A stretch of DNA of 64,000 nucleotides from Chryseobacterium sp. Leaf404 (GTDB lineage Bacteria > Bacteroidota > Bacteroidia > Flavobacteriales > Weeksellaceae). The stretch spans positions 62,001-126,000 of the forward strand of contig NZ_LMQM01000014.1 of assembly GCF_001424145.1 (NCBI RefSeq), read 5' to 3'. The position numbers and the translations under genes were made by a program. Below are positions 1 through 8,528 of the stretch, in pieces (position 1 is the stretch's first letter; each line of letters begins with the position of its first letter). The notes below the pieces were generated by a model. The model worked only from the letters and a program-made list of their open reading frames with translations. It was not told the DNA's origin and did no database searches.

Positions 1-2204
1 TTGGCAATCGTTTCATCCTGAACTTCTTTCGGAAGGTTTTTGAAAGCTTCATCAATATCTTTGTCTGAAATGTTTTGCTGAATAAATTCTGCCTGCTCAT
101 TCCACTGTTGTTCGCTGGCGGCTTTCAGAATTATTAAATCCAACGGGTACGGTTCCATATTCATCCACTTCACATTTTTGATTTCATCTTTAAAAGATTT
201 CATGTGACGAATCATCGGGATATTCATAATCACTTTAAAAGCTGTCCCGTCATAATTGCTGAACGCCTGATCGTGATCTCTCGGAATAGGTTTGTAGAAA
301 ACATTTTTTCCGTTTTTATATTCTGCCCATTTCCATTGGTCTTCGTGCCTGTCCCAGTCGCCGATGAGCATGTCAAAAAGCCTCGCACGGATATACAAAT
401 CCTGATCAACAGTATAACTGCTGTTTTTCTGAAGGTTTTTAATTAAATCAGCTGTCGAGATAATATCTGTAGCGTTTTCCAGTGAAGCCAGTGTTTTTGG
501 ATCAGAAGAAAAGCGCTCTTCAATCATATACATTTCGTCACCATAATTTTGGTTAAACTGACCGAGTTGCTTTTGTTTCGGAATGTAATACAACTTCGGA
601 TTACTGTGAAAAAGATCGATTTTATCAGCAAGACTGTTGACTGAAAACGCGGTAAAAGGATGACTTGTGGTATAAAAATCCATCAGAAATCTTTCAGGAA
701 AAGTATTAGAGAGTTCAGAACCGAAACTGTTTTTCTTAAAACCCTGATTGTTCAAAAAACGGATGGCATTTTTCTTCACGCCACGCATCACAAATTCCTG
801 TCCGTCTTTAGATTGAAGTCGCAAACTGTTCGACTGATTTCCGCCACCTTCACGAAAAGGTGTGTAGCCGCCGTTCAAAGTCGATAAATCGGCAACCTCA
901 TTGGTAATCGGTGTTGCATAATATCTTCTGTAATGATTTCCCCAAAGCCAGCTGTAAAATTTCCCACGCTTCGTCATTTTTTCAGTGTAAACTGTACTTG
1001 TAAAAGTTGATGGTAAATCTGAAGGATAATTATTGACAAATTCTTTCGGTGTTTCTTTCACCTGAATATTCGAAAGGCTTTTCAGTTCATTATTTTTAGT
1101 TGAAAAATACTGTACATCAGCACTTTGGTCTTTTCTTAAATTTAAAACAGCAAAACCGCTACCGCCAAAAGAAAAATCGTTTTTTGAAGCGATCGTAACG
1201 GGATCTGTTTTTGAGCCTGCTCCACTGATGATCTGTCTCAGATTTTTATCTGAATGGTATTGAAGATTGTGATCGTGTCCTGAAACAAAAATCACATTTT
1301 CTTTGTCCTGAACAATGTTTTTAATTCTACCTGCAAATTCTGCGTAATGATTGTTGCTGAGGTCTTCCATACTCGCTCCCGACGAACTTCGTAAAGTATT
1401 AATCAAAGTGGCAACGCCCGGAACCGGAAGTTTTCCCTGAAATGAAGAAAGATGCGATTTTGCAGAATTGAATCCGGCATGAACTCCCGAACTGATAATC
1501 GGATGATGCACCGCAACGATAATTCTTTTATCCTGATTTTTGACGATTAAATCTTTAAATTCTTTATAAAAATCTTCCTTTGTTTTGATGTCACAGCCTT
1601 TATTGATGCCGGGATATTTGTCCCAGTCGATCAGTGCCCATTCAGAATCGATGATGATCAGTTTAATGTCTTTGGTTAAATTAACATCATCAATCGGGCA
1701 TGAATTTTTTGGTAAAAATGATTTTTTGTCATTGAGATAGTTTTTTACGAAATCTTCCTGAGCCTTCAAGCCTTCCAAACCGTGGTACCAATCGTGATTT
1801 CCGGGAATAACGAGTGTTTTCCCTTTAAAATTTTTGGTTACAGCCAATTGATTTTCCATTTTCACTCTGGCAGAATCATATTCTTTACTGCCTTCTTTCG
1901 GCATTCCGAGAGGGTAGATGTTGTCTCCCAAAAAGATCACCATCGAATTTTTATCTGCGGAATCGAGTTTGTTTTTAAGCAGATTTAAAGTGTTCTGAGC
2001 CTGCTTTTCATTGGCGTTTCCGGCATCACCGATGAGGAAAAGTTTAAAATCATTCTCAGTTTTGGTCTGTGAAACAGGGATTTCCTGCAAATCTTTTCCT
2101 TTCTGAACTTTGTAGGTGGCACAGGAATAGAGAAGTACAGAAGATATAATTAAGCCGGAAAGTGTACGGCTGTTTTTGCGAAATTTAATACAAGATAAAT
2201 TCAT
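1..2204 (-). CDS. Lipoprotein metallophosphoesterase (calcineurin-like), 3' end beyond window
   Basis: An open frame of 734 codons runs from an ATG at 2204 to the left edge with no stop, so the C-terminus is missing. The N-terminus has a basic start, a hydrophobic stretch and a lipobox-like LYSC (Cys28), suggesting an exported lipoprotein. The first ~290 residues carry the calcineurin-like metallophosphatase motif series GDAGN, GDNIYP, GNHDW, VHHP and SGHDH, which bind two metals in this family. The following ~440 residues have no domain I can name. Related Bacteroidota proteins often end in an outer-membrane barrel, but that part is not visible here. The substrate is unknown. It is transcribed away from the HD-PycTM gene, only 25 bp separating the two start codons. 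Confidence 0.88.
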   Translation of the reverse strand, partial: MNLSCIKFRKNSRTLSGLIISSVLLYSCATYKVQKGKDLQEIPVSQTKTENDFKLFLIGDAGNANEKQAQNTLNLLKNKLDSADKNSMVIFLGDNIYPLGMPKEGSKEYDSARVKMENQLAVTKNFKGKTLVIPGNHDWYHGLEGLKAQEDFVKNYLNDKKSFLPKNSCPIDDVNLTKDIKLIIIDSEWALIDWDKYPGINKGCDIKTKEDFYKEFKDLIVKNQDKRIIVAVHHPIISSGVHAGFNSAKSHLSSFQGKLPVPGVATLINTLRSSSGASMEDLSNNHYAEFAGRIKNIVQDKENVIFVSGHDHNLQYHSDKNLRQIISGAGSKTDPVTIASKNDFSFGGSGFAVLNLRKDQSADVQYFSTKNNELKSLSNIQVKETPKEFVNNYPSDLPSTFTSTVYTEKMTKRGKFYSWLWGNHYRRYYATPITNEVADLSTLNGGYTPFREGGGNQSNSLRLQSKDGQEFVMRGVKKNAIRFLNNQGFKKNSFGSELSNTFPERFLMDFYTTSHPFTAFSVNSLADKIDLFHSNPKLYYIPKQKQLGQFNQNYGDEMYMIEERFSSDPKTLASLENATDIISTADLIKNLQKNSSYTVDQDLYIRARLFDMLIGDWDRHEDQWKWAEYKNGKNVFYKPIPRDHDQAFSNYDGTAFKVIMNIPMIRHMKSFKDEIKNVKWMNMEPYPLDLIILKAASEQQWNEQAEFIQQNISDKDIDEAFKNLPKEVQDETIA

Positions 2205-2229
2205 ACATTTACATTAAGAAAAATCTGCA

Positions 2230-3393
2230 ATGAATATTTTAGATAAGGCTAAAAATCACGTAGAAAGCTTATTCAAAGATAAGTTATCTTCGGTTTACTT
2301 TTACCATAATTTTATTCACACCTCTTTTGCTGTTCAGAAAGCGGAAGAGATCATTAAACACAGCCAAATTTCAGAAGTTGAGAGGGAGAAAATAATTCTT
2401 GCTTTGTGGTTTCACGATGTTGGTTTTACTGATTGCAATGCAGAAGGACACGAGGCAAAAGGAGCTGTTTTAATGAGAGATTTTCTCAGAAAAGATAATT
2501 TCTCTGATGAGTACATTGATGAAGTGGAAAAGCTGATTCTTTCCACAGAAAAATACCATCAGCCTCAAAATATGGCGGAAATGATTATGAAAGATGCAGA
2601 TTTCAGTCATTTTGCGAGCCCCTTTTATAATGATTCTGCAGAAGCTTTAAGAAAAGAATGGGAACTCACAGGAGGGCCGTGCTTTTCAACCGATGAATGG
2701 AACGAAATGAACGTAGATTTCCTCAAAAATAAACATCAGTATTTTACCGATTATGCGAAGGAAAACTGGGAGCCTTTAAAGCTTAAAAATGTAAAAAAAA
2801 TCGAGAAAAAATTGGAGAAAGAGGATAAAAGTAAAAAAGAAAAGCCAGAGAAAAAAGAAGAAAAATCAGACCGCAGTGTCGATACACTCTTCAGAGTTAC
2901 GTTAAATAATCATACAAGGCTGAGCGATATTGCCGACAGTAAAGCGAATATTTTACTTTCTGTAAATGCGATTATCATTTCAGTTGGTCTTTCAGTTTTG
3001 GTTCCGAAATTAGATACTCCCAAAAATACTCATTTGATTATTCCTACATTTTTGCTTTTGCTGTCGAGCGTTCTGACGATTATTTTTGCGATTCTCTCAA
3101 CAAAACCGAATGTCACAAAAACCAATTTTACGAAGCAGGATGTTGCTGACAGAAAGGTAAATCTTTTGTTTTTCGGGAATTTTCATCAGATGATGTTTGA
3201 TGATTTTCAGACTTCAATGCATGATCTGATCAAAGACCGGGATTATATTTTTGATTCTATGATCAAGGATTTATATTATTTGGGTAAAGTTTTAGACAGA
3301 AAATATAAACTGCTGTCGATAACTTATCAGATTTTCATGGCGGGAATTATAATTTCTGTTTTGTCATTTGCGTACGCGTTTATGATGTTGTAG
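2230..3393 (+). CDS. HD phosphohydrolase fused to PycTM-like (DUF5706) membrane module
   Basis: 387 aa. Residues 1-180 look like an HD-superfamily metal phosphohydrolase, with His30, the His62-Asp63 pair and Asp122 as likely metal ligands. Residues 185-215 are a Lys/Glu-rich linker. From about residue 218 the sequence resembles the Pycsar effector membrane module (PycTM, DUF5706): the TRLSDIADSKANILLSVNA segment leads into hydrophobic segments at about 240-258 and 267-290, and a third lies at 363-386. In Pycsar defence such modules are membrane effectors gated by cCMP or cUMP. Here no nucleotide cyclase is adjacent. The HD part may hydrolyse a nucleotide or signal molecule; this is inference. 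HD-plus-DUF5706 proteins are, to my knowledge, found elsewhere in Bacteroidota, so this may be a core gene rather than a defence island. Confidence 0.85.
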   Translation: MNILDKAKNHVESLFKDKLSSVYFYHNFIHTSFAVQKAEEIIKHSQISEVEREKIILALWFHDVGFTDCNAEGHEAKGAVLMRDFLRKDNFSDEYIDEVEKLILSTEKYHQPQNMAEMIMKDADFSHFASPFYNDSAEALRKEWELTGGPCFSTDEWNEMNVDFLKNKHQYFTDYAKENWEPLKLKNVKKIEKKLEKEDKSKKEKPEKKEEKSDRSVDTLFRVTLNNHTRLSDIADSKANILLSVNAIIISVGLSVLVPKLDTPKNTHLIIPTFLLLLSSVLTIIFAILSTKPNVTKTNFTKQDVADRKVNLLFFGNFHQMMFDDFQTSMHDLIKDRDYIFDSMIKDLYYLGKVLDRKYKLLSITYQIFMAGIIISVLSFAYAFMML

Positions 3394-3531
3394 GTTAGTT
3401 TTATATTTAGTTTGACGGGTTTTGATTTTGCCCTTTCAGGGCTTCTACTAATTCGTTTGTATTTATTCACAGGGCTTCACCTTGGCTGATGATTTTGCCA
3501 TTTCAGGGGATTTTCGAAAAGTGATTTCTAT
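3394..3531. repeat. REP-like imperfect repeat in a convergent gap
   Basis: This gap between two convergent genes contains GATTTTGCCCTTTCAGGG (about 3424) and a second near copy GATTTTGCCATTTCAGGG (about 3491). Between them is CACAGGGCTTCACC. The CCCTTTCAGGG core is a small palindrome. The arrangement resembles short extragenic palindromic repeats scattered through Bacteroidota genomes. No gene or clear terminator with a T-run was found here. Confidence 0.5.
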
Positions 3532-5823
3532 TTAAGCCAATGAAACCCGCATTGCCAGAAGTCCGGAAGCGCCCTGCAGATCTTCAACGCGAAGTAATTC
3601 TACATCATTTTTCAGAATGCCGGTTTTCTGAAGCCGGGAAATGTAACCCAGATATTCTTTCTGATTTTCCATACCGAAGTAGACGATCGTAATTTTCCCC
3701 GGACACGTAATTCTTTCCTGAGAATCTTTTATTTTGGCCTTCTCAAGACGTTTTTTAATGATTTCGTAAAAGGAATTATGAGCGCCGTCTACATCGAATC
3801 TTTTTTCATCCATACGGAAACGGATATCAATTCTTTCATTGTAAACAAAGATCAGGGAAGCAATTTCCAGAGAAACGGGAAGTTCTTTGCTGAAATTTTC
3901 AAACTCATGCTCAATTTCACAGATGGTTTGAAGTTGCCAGTACCGCAATTCATTAAGCTGTTTTGCAGAGTATTTTAAGGTAGGATTAAGATTTTGCCCA
4001 ATATATAAATTATGTTCAACACCATCAGATTTGAACCTTTCGAAGTAATGAGGATAAATTTCCTGCGCTTTTACCTGTCTTTCATCTAAAATATCTGCTA
4101 TTTTACGGTTGATTAATGTGATCGACTCATCCAGTTTTCTTCGGTTGGAATAGAAAAGACTGTTAACTGAATACACTTTAGAAAAATAATTTTTGATACT
4201 TTCAAGCGATTTTATCTCCAGCTGTGCCTGTAAATACGGATGGATTTCTTCTCTTAAAAAATACTGAAATCTCTGTTCTGTATCGGCTTTAAAATCATTA
4301 TTAAGTTCGTTTTCGAAAACATCGAGTGCGAGAAGGTATTTTTCACTTTCGTCAAAATGAGATTCTGAGAAAAGAAGATTCAGAGATTCAATCTGTTCGT
4401 TCAGATCTTCCAGCATCAGGTGGAAACGCTTTTCGGAGGAAGACCTGATGTCTGAAACTCCAAAAAGCGGACTAAGGTTTTTAAAGCTTATTTCCCTAAG
4501 CGTATAAAGTTTTTTCTGAAGAGACGCGTTGAAATATTTTTCAGCTTCGTTTCTAAATTTCCAGATGACAGAATTATGAATGGTGGTGTATTCCCGTTGG
4601 ATAATCGCCTCAATCTGATTGTCCCTCTCGTGTTTAAAACGGTTAAGAGAAAATACCAAAATATCGCTCAAAGAATCCAGTTTGCGGAGTTTAAGTCCGT
4701 TAAAACTTCCGGCGATTTCTGAGGTAAATTCCATTAAAGCCAAAACTTCGCCTTCGTGCACAATCGGGATTACCATAAAACTTTTGATATTGTTTTTGGT
4801 AAGCACAGAAAAATTCGGAGCATTTTTTATCTCATCATCAAAATGATCTACATCTGAAATAACAACGGGTTTAGGATTGTATTTGAGGTTTTGAAAAGCT
4901 GTTTTCTGAAGTTCTTCATCGTAGAGGTTGATCCAGAAATCGAGCAGATAATTGCTGAAAACATTTTCGTAGATGGGAAGTTTTTCGAGCTTCTGGTGTT
5001 GGTGATCCATGAGCATTAATCCAAAATTAAGCTGTGGAACATCAAAATATGATTTGAATATTTCCTGCAGATTTTCATTAGGCAGCGGGTTTTCAGGATC
5101 TATCTGTATCATGGTAGATTTCAGATCAGAGAGAGCGACTTCCGTGGTACAGTCTATGAGTGAAAAGATATTAAAACCCTTTAAAGTCCAGGATTGAGGT
5201 GGAAAGTGTTTTTTCCAGAGGCTTACATCGTCGAGGTTTTCCAGAAGGAATTCGATTTCCTTGTCACCTGGAAAAGGATCTGCTTGAAGAGGCGCGATTT
5301 CAGAAAAATCTGAGTTTACAGTGATTTTATAGTGTTTTGTTATTCCATTTCTATCTGGTATATCGTAATAAAAAGGAATTGTGATTTTGATATCTTTCTT
5401 AAAGTAAATCTGAATGATGATGCAGCAGGAGAGCACGTAAATTTCGTCCTGAGACATATCTCTGAATTCCAGCTGAAAATCATGACCGGCATCAGAGAGT
5501 ATTCTGCTGAAACGTTCTGTGTAATTGAAAGTAATGTCTGTAAACGGGATGCTTGCTGCTTTAATTTCATTGTTGGTAAGACCGGTAGGGAAGAGGTCTG
5601 CCAGCAGCATTCTTATCAGTTCCTGATGTTTGGAAAGTAAAGTAAAATCCTGCGAACCATCGCGCAGTTCAGGAAATTTTTTGAATCTTTCGATGATAGA
5701 TTTTGCGTAGTTTACACGGTATTCCAGCCTGTCGTTATATTTAATATGTTCCAGCACATCCAAATATTTTTTGAATGATAAAAAAACCTGAAACGGACTG
5801 TCTTCGTGAAAAAATTCTGACAC
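3532..5823 (-). CDS. GAF domain-containing protein
   Basis: 763 aa, soluble, with no signal peptide or membrane segment. The central part, roughly residues 265-400, reads like a GAF sensory domain, including IKSFMVIPIVHEGEVLALMEF, typical of the GAF core strands. The flanks are largely helical and acidic. No histidine kinase, GGDEF or HTH output domain is visible, so the ligand and output are unknown. The final ~75 residues include a short segment resembling a ligand-binding strand pair (ITIVYFGMENQKEYLGYISRL). A TACCTTTA element, one base off the TAnnTTTG -7 consensus, lies about 20 bp upstream of the start. Proteins of this layout are common single genes in Chryseobacterium. Confidence 0.8.
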   Translation of the reverse strand: MSEFFHEDSPFQVFLSFKKYLDVLEHIKYNDRLEYRVNYAKSIIERFKKFPELRDGSQDFTLLSKHQELIRMLLADLFPTGLTNNEIKAASIPFTDITFNYTERFSRILSDAGHDFQLEFRDMSQDEIYVLSCCIIIQIYFKKDIKITIPFYYDIPDRNGITKHYKITVNSDFSEIAPLQADPFPGDKEIEFLLENLDDVSLWKKHFPPQSWTLKGFNIFSLIDCTTEVALSDLKSTMIQIDPENPLPNENLQEIFKSYFDVPQLNFGLMLMDHQHQKLEKLPIYENVFSNYLLDFWINLYDEELQKTAFQNLKYNPKPVVISDVDHFDDEIKNAPNFSVLTKNNIKSFMVIPIVHEGEVLALMEFTSEIAGSFNGLKLRKLDSLSDILVFSLNRFKHERDNQIEAIIQREYTTIHNSVIWKFRNEAEKYFNASLQKKLYTLREISFKNLSPLFGVSDIRSSSEKRFHLMLEDLNEQIESLNLLFSESHFDESEKYLLALDVFENELNNDFKADTEQRFQYFLREEIHPYLQAQLEIKSLESIKNYFSKVYSVNSLFYSNRRKLDESITLINRKIADILDERQVKAQEIYPHYFERFKSDGVEHNLYIGQNLNPTLKYSAKQLNELRYWQLQTICEIEHEFENFSKELPVSLEIASLIFVYNERIDIRFRMDEKRFDVDGAHNSFYEIIKKRLEKAKIKDSQERITCPGKITIVYFGMENQKEYLGYISRLQKTGILKNDVELLRVEDLQGASGLLAMRVSLA

Positions 5824-5956
5824 TGATGAAATAATTGGGATGCTAAAGGTAGGGAATTTAATGAAAATTTTTATGTCTGAAATAGAGAGTTTTCACATGT
5901 TTCCAAAAAAAAATACAATCCGGAGACTGTATTTATATTTTAATTGAGCGCGGGAT

Positions 5957-6613
5957 TTATCCTCCCATTCTTGCCATTTCTTCTTCAGTCATTACTTTGT
6001 AACCTTCAGGAATTGTAAGGTTAAAAATGGATGGGCTTACGGTTTTATCAAAGTTTGTAGCTTCAAAATGTACGTTCATACCCTGTTGCATAGTAGAAAA
6101 CTCCAACGGTACACCTTCGAGACCGTTTGAAAACTGCTCCTGTCCTGCTAATGTTGTTTTGATGTCTGTAGTTACCCAAAGCACAGAGTCATTACCATTT
6201 CCTTCAGGATCTTTAACGGTGTATTTTTTACAGTTGAAACCCAAGATTTTCTTTGTTTCAGAAGTTGCAACTGGCTTTCCGATTTTGTCTTTATCTATTT
6301 TCTTTTTAGAGATAGATTCGATGTTGTTGGCAATTTTCTGCCCCATTACTTCCATCAGAAGAATTCCTTTATCTGCCTTCGTGTCCATTACGCTTTTCAT
6401 TTTCATAAAGCTGCCCATAGTAACGTCTGCCGCAGATTTATCTTTCATAAAGTAAAGCTGCATCGTAGATCCCTGCATCATAGGAATTGCTGCTGCCATC
6501 TGAGGATTATCGCTACCGAACTCCATTTTGTAGGTAAGCTGGCCTTCTGTGGTTTGTGCAGATAATGTTCCTAAAGAAAGAACCATCATCAGCGTAAGAA
6601 ATAGTGATTTCAT
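5957..6613 (-). CDS. Secreted DUF4412-like protein
   Basis: 218 aa with a clear Sec signal peptide (MKSLFLTLMMVLSLGTLSA, cleavage before Gln20). The mature protein has the pattern of small periplasmic DUF4412/GLPGLI-type proteins of Bacteroidota: an initial EGQLTYKMEF strand, a middle section KKILGFNCKKYTVKDPEG and a final IPEGYKVM. The function of this group is unknown. The C-terminus (EEEMARMGG) is polar. A TATCTTTA -7-like element at 6642-6649 would give a short leader. It stands alone, followed by the GAF gene 133 bp away. Confidence 0.8.
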   Translation of the reverse strand: MKSLFLTLMMVLSLGTLSAQTTEGQLTYKMEFGSDNPQMAAAIPMMQGSTMQLYFMKDKSAADVTMGSFMKMKSVMDTKADKGILLMEVMGQKIANNIESISKKKIDKDKIGKPVATSETKKILGFNCKKYTVKDPEGNGNDSVLWVTTDIKTTLAGQEQFSNGLEGVPLEFSTMQQGMNVHFEATNFDKTVSPSIFNLTIPEGYKVMTEEEMARMGG

Positions 6614-6683
6614 TGTTTTTTGATTTAAATTTAATTGGGTCTAAAGATAGGGAGAATTTTCGTTTGGAAGTCAATTTATTTTT

Positions 6684-6743
6684 GGCTGAGGCTGAGGCTT
6701 AGGTTGGGGTTGAGGTTGAGGTGGAGGTTGAGGTTGAGATTGC
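6684..6743 (+). repeat. G-rich hexamer tandem repeat (GAGGTT/GAGGCT)
   Basis: About ten units of a six-base motif (GCTGAG, then GTTGAG, with variants such as GTTGGG and GTGGAG) lie in direct succession. The + strand has many GG pairs at regular spacing, so a two-tetrad G-quadruplex or slipped-strand structure is possible. This is a simple-sequence tract likely to change length by replication slippage. Confidence 0.85.
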
Positions 6744-6780
6744 GATTTATTCTGAATTTTTCTGTCATATCTGAATTTAC

Positions 6781-6948
6781 ATTAACCGCAAATAGGCGTA
6801 TTTTAACTAAAAGTATTCTTTCATTAAGTACAAACAGGGGTGTTTTAACTAAGTGTATTCTTGCATTGAGTACAAATAGTGGTGTTTCACTTCACTGTAA
6901 ATATACATTGAATACAAGCAGGGTTGTTTTAATTCAATGTAAAAATAT
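6781..6948. repeat. Four-copy degenerate 42-bp tandem repeat
   Basis: Four units of exactly 42 bp: 6781-6822, 6823-6864, 6865-6906 and 6907-6948. Units 1 and 2 share the central GTnTTTTAACTAA; units 2, 3 and 4 begin ATTRARTACAA. Each boundary carries an imperfect inverted pair (for example TGTATTC ... GAGTACA around 6854-6872). Divergence between units is moderate and without indels, indicating an old expansion. No protein or RNA family is recognised. Confidence 0.85.
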
Positions 6949-7025
6949 TCAGACAGTTTACTTGAATATTTTAAACAAAAAATGCAACCCGAAGATTGCA
7001 TTTTCTGTATTTTAAATTCAATTTC

Positions 7026-8417
7026 TTATCCCACGAATACAAAGACTTTTGCAAACAGATCCGGGAAAACACCGAAAACTACTAATGAAGCAATTACAAA
7101 AACCGCTACAATGTTGTAGGTAACTGAAACTTTTTCTGAGGTTTTAAACGTGCTTTCTTTGAAGAAGAACATGGCAATGATCAGTCTTAAATAATAAGCA
7201 ATTGAGATCGCTGAACCTAAAACGGCTACCAATACAATTCCTACATTATCATCATTTCCTAAGGCCTGTGCAAACAATGAGAATTTACCCATGAAACCTG
7301 CAGTTAAAGGAATACCTGCCATCGAAAGCAAAGATATTGCAGTTACTACTGCTAAAAGAGGTTCAGATTTTGCCAAACCTTTAAATGCTTCGTAAGAGGC
7401 TTCTCTTTTGATTTTTTCTACATAAATAAGGCACATAAATACACCTACTGTCGCCAGTGAATAGGCAAAAAGGTAGAATGCTAAAGTGTAGTTAGACATT
7501 GCGTTCATCCCGAAGAATACCAAACCGATGTATCCGGCGTGAGAAACGGAAGAGTAGGCCAGCATTCTTTTGGCGTTGGTCTGTGCAAGTCCCATCACGT
7601 TTGCCAAAAGCAGAGTGATAATTACGAAAACCCCTAAAATATTAATCCATTCCTGTGTAACACCCACGAAACCGATGCTCATCATTTTAAATAAAGCAAA
7701 GAATCCTGAAATTTTTACCACACTCGCCATGAAACCTGTGATTAATGACGGTGAACCATAATATACGTCAGGGCTCCACATGTGAAAAGGTGCCAAAGCT
7801 ACTTTGAAAGACATCGCACAGAGAATCATAATCACACCGATGATAAACATAATATTCCCCGGATATGCAATACTGAAATCCTGAATGTTCATTAAATCAA
7901 AACTTCCTGTACTTCCGTAGATGAAAGCAATACCGAATAAGAGAAATCCTGTGGCGAACGCTCCCATCAGGAAATATTTAATGGAAGCTTCATTTGATCT
8001 TAAATCTGTTTTATTGGCTCCTGCCATTACGTATAACGGAATAGACAAAATCTCGATCCCGATAAATAATGTCACCAAATTCTGGAATCCGAAAATGGTA
8101 ATCCCTCCACACAAAGCAAAAAGCATCAGTGCATAGAGTTCAGACTGGTGGCTTCTGTGGTTGCTGAATGCGAAACCTCCCAAAAAGAAAAGCAAAAGTG
8201 TGACTACTAAACTAATTTTAGTAAATAATGCTGCATTCTCTCCGTAGTTGTACATTGCTTTGTACTGATCAAAGAATTCCGGTTGTGGCATGTAGCTTAT
8301 GATCATTGCGATGATAAGACCAAAAATACCGATGTATCTTGCCAATTTCCCTTTCTCAAAAACTCCTGAAAACAATGCTGCAACAGCCGTTAGGAAAACA
8401 ATAATTAAAACACTCAT
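7026..8417 (-). CDS. nuoN: NADH-quinone oxidoreductase subunit N
   Basis: 463 aa, almost entirely hydrophobic with about 13-14 membrane helices. It belongs to the antiporter-like proton-pumping subunits of complex I (Mrp-related). Diagnostic parts are the GIEILSIPLYVMAGANK segment with the conserved helix-5 Glu, the KVALAPFHMWSPDVY segment (conserved Lys and His) and RMLAYSSVSHAGYIG. The length is near the family norm for Bacteroidota. It is the last gene of the nuo operon, 111 bp downstream of nuoM. The gap contains the ATTTGAGATTTGAAATTT repeat that ends 6 bp before this ATG. Confidence 0.97.
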   Translation of the reverse strand: MSVLIIVFLTAVAALFSGVFEKGKLARYIGIFGLIIAMIISYMPQPEFFDQYKAMYNYGENAALFTKISLVVTLLLFFLGGFAFSNHRSHQSELYALMLFALCGGITIFGFQNLVTLFIGIEILSIPLYVMAGANKTDLRSNEASIKYFLMGAFATGFLLFGIAFIYGSTGSFDLMNIQDFSIAYPGNIMFIIGVIMILCAMSFKVALAPFHMWSPDVYYGSPSLITGFMASVVKISGFFALFKMMSIGFVGVTQEWINILGVFVIITLLLANVMGLAQTNAKRMLAYSSVSHAGYIGLVFFGMNAMSNYTLAFYLFAYSLATVGVFMCLIYVEKIKREASYEAFKGLAKSEPLLAVVTAISLLSMAGIPLTAGFMGKFSLFAQALGNDDNVGIVLVAVLGSAISIAYYLRLIIAMFFFKESTFKTSEKVSVTYNIVAVFVIASLVVFGVFPDLFAKVFVFVG

Positions 8418-8423
8418 AGTATA

Positions 8424-8457
8424 GATTTGAGATTTGAAATTTGAGATTTGAAATTTA
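8424..8457. repeat. ATTTGA-type word repeat upstream of nuoN
   Basis: GATTTGA and AATTTGA/AAATTTG words are repeated four to five times on the + strand, ending 6 bp upstream of the nuoN start codon. A near copy sits at the same relative place upstream of nuoE (18532-18565). Confidence 0.75.
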
Positions 8458-8528
8458 TCTTATCTAAATTTTTTTGTTCTCTTATTTTTAGATTATTTAA
8501 TTAAAATTTATGTACGTAATCTTATTTC

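Larger units (their letters stand above)
6614..7025. other. 412-bp non-coding gap containing two tandem repeats
   Basis: The gap separates the DUF4412-like gene from the end of nuoN. It holds a G-rich hexamer repeat (6684-6743) and a 42-bp tandem repeat (6781-6948), described separately. A TTG-initiated frame (6635-7015) stays open across both only because the repeat periods are multiples of three. Its product (LR dipeptide runs, then a 14-residue repeat) does not look like a real protein. The right end, just before the nuoN stop, has the imperfect inverted pair GCAACCCGAAGATTGCATTT, possibly a weak terminator for the nuo operon. Confidence 0.6.

Noticed and set aside
6781..6948. CRISPR array
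   Set aside because: Units follow each other directly with no unique spacers, and no cas genes are present.
6635..7015. 126-codon + frame across the repeats
   Set aside because: TTG start, LR dipeptide runs and 14-residue repeats come from the tandem DNA repeats; no sign of a real protein.
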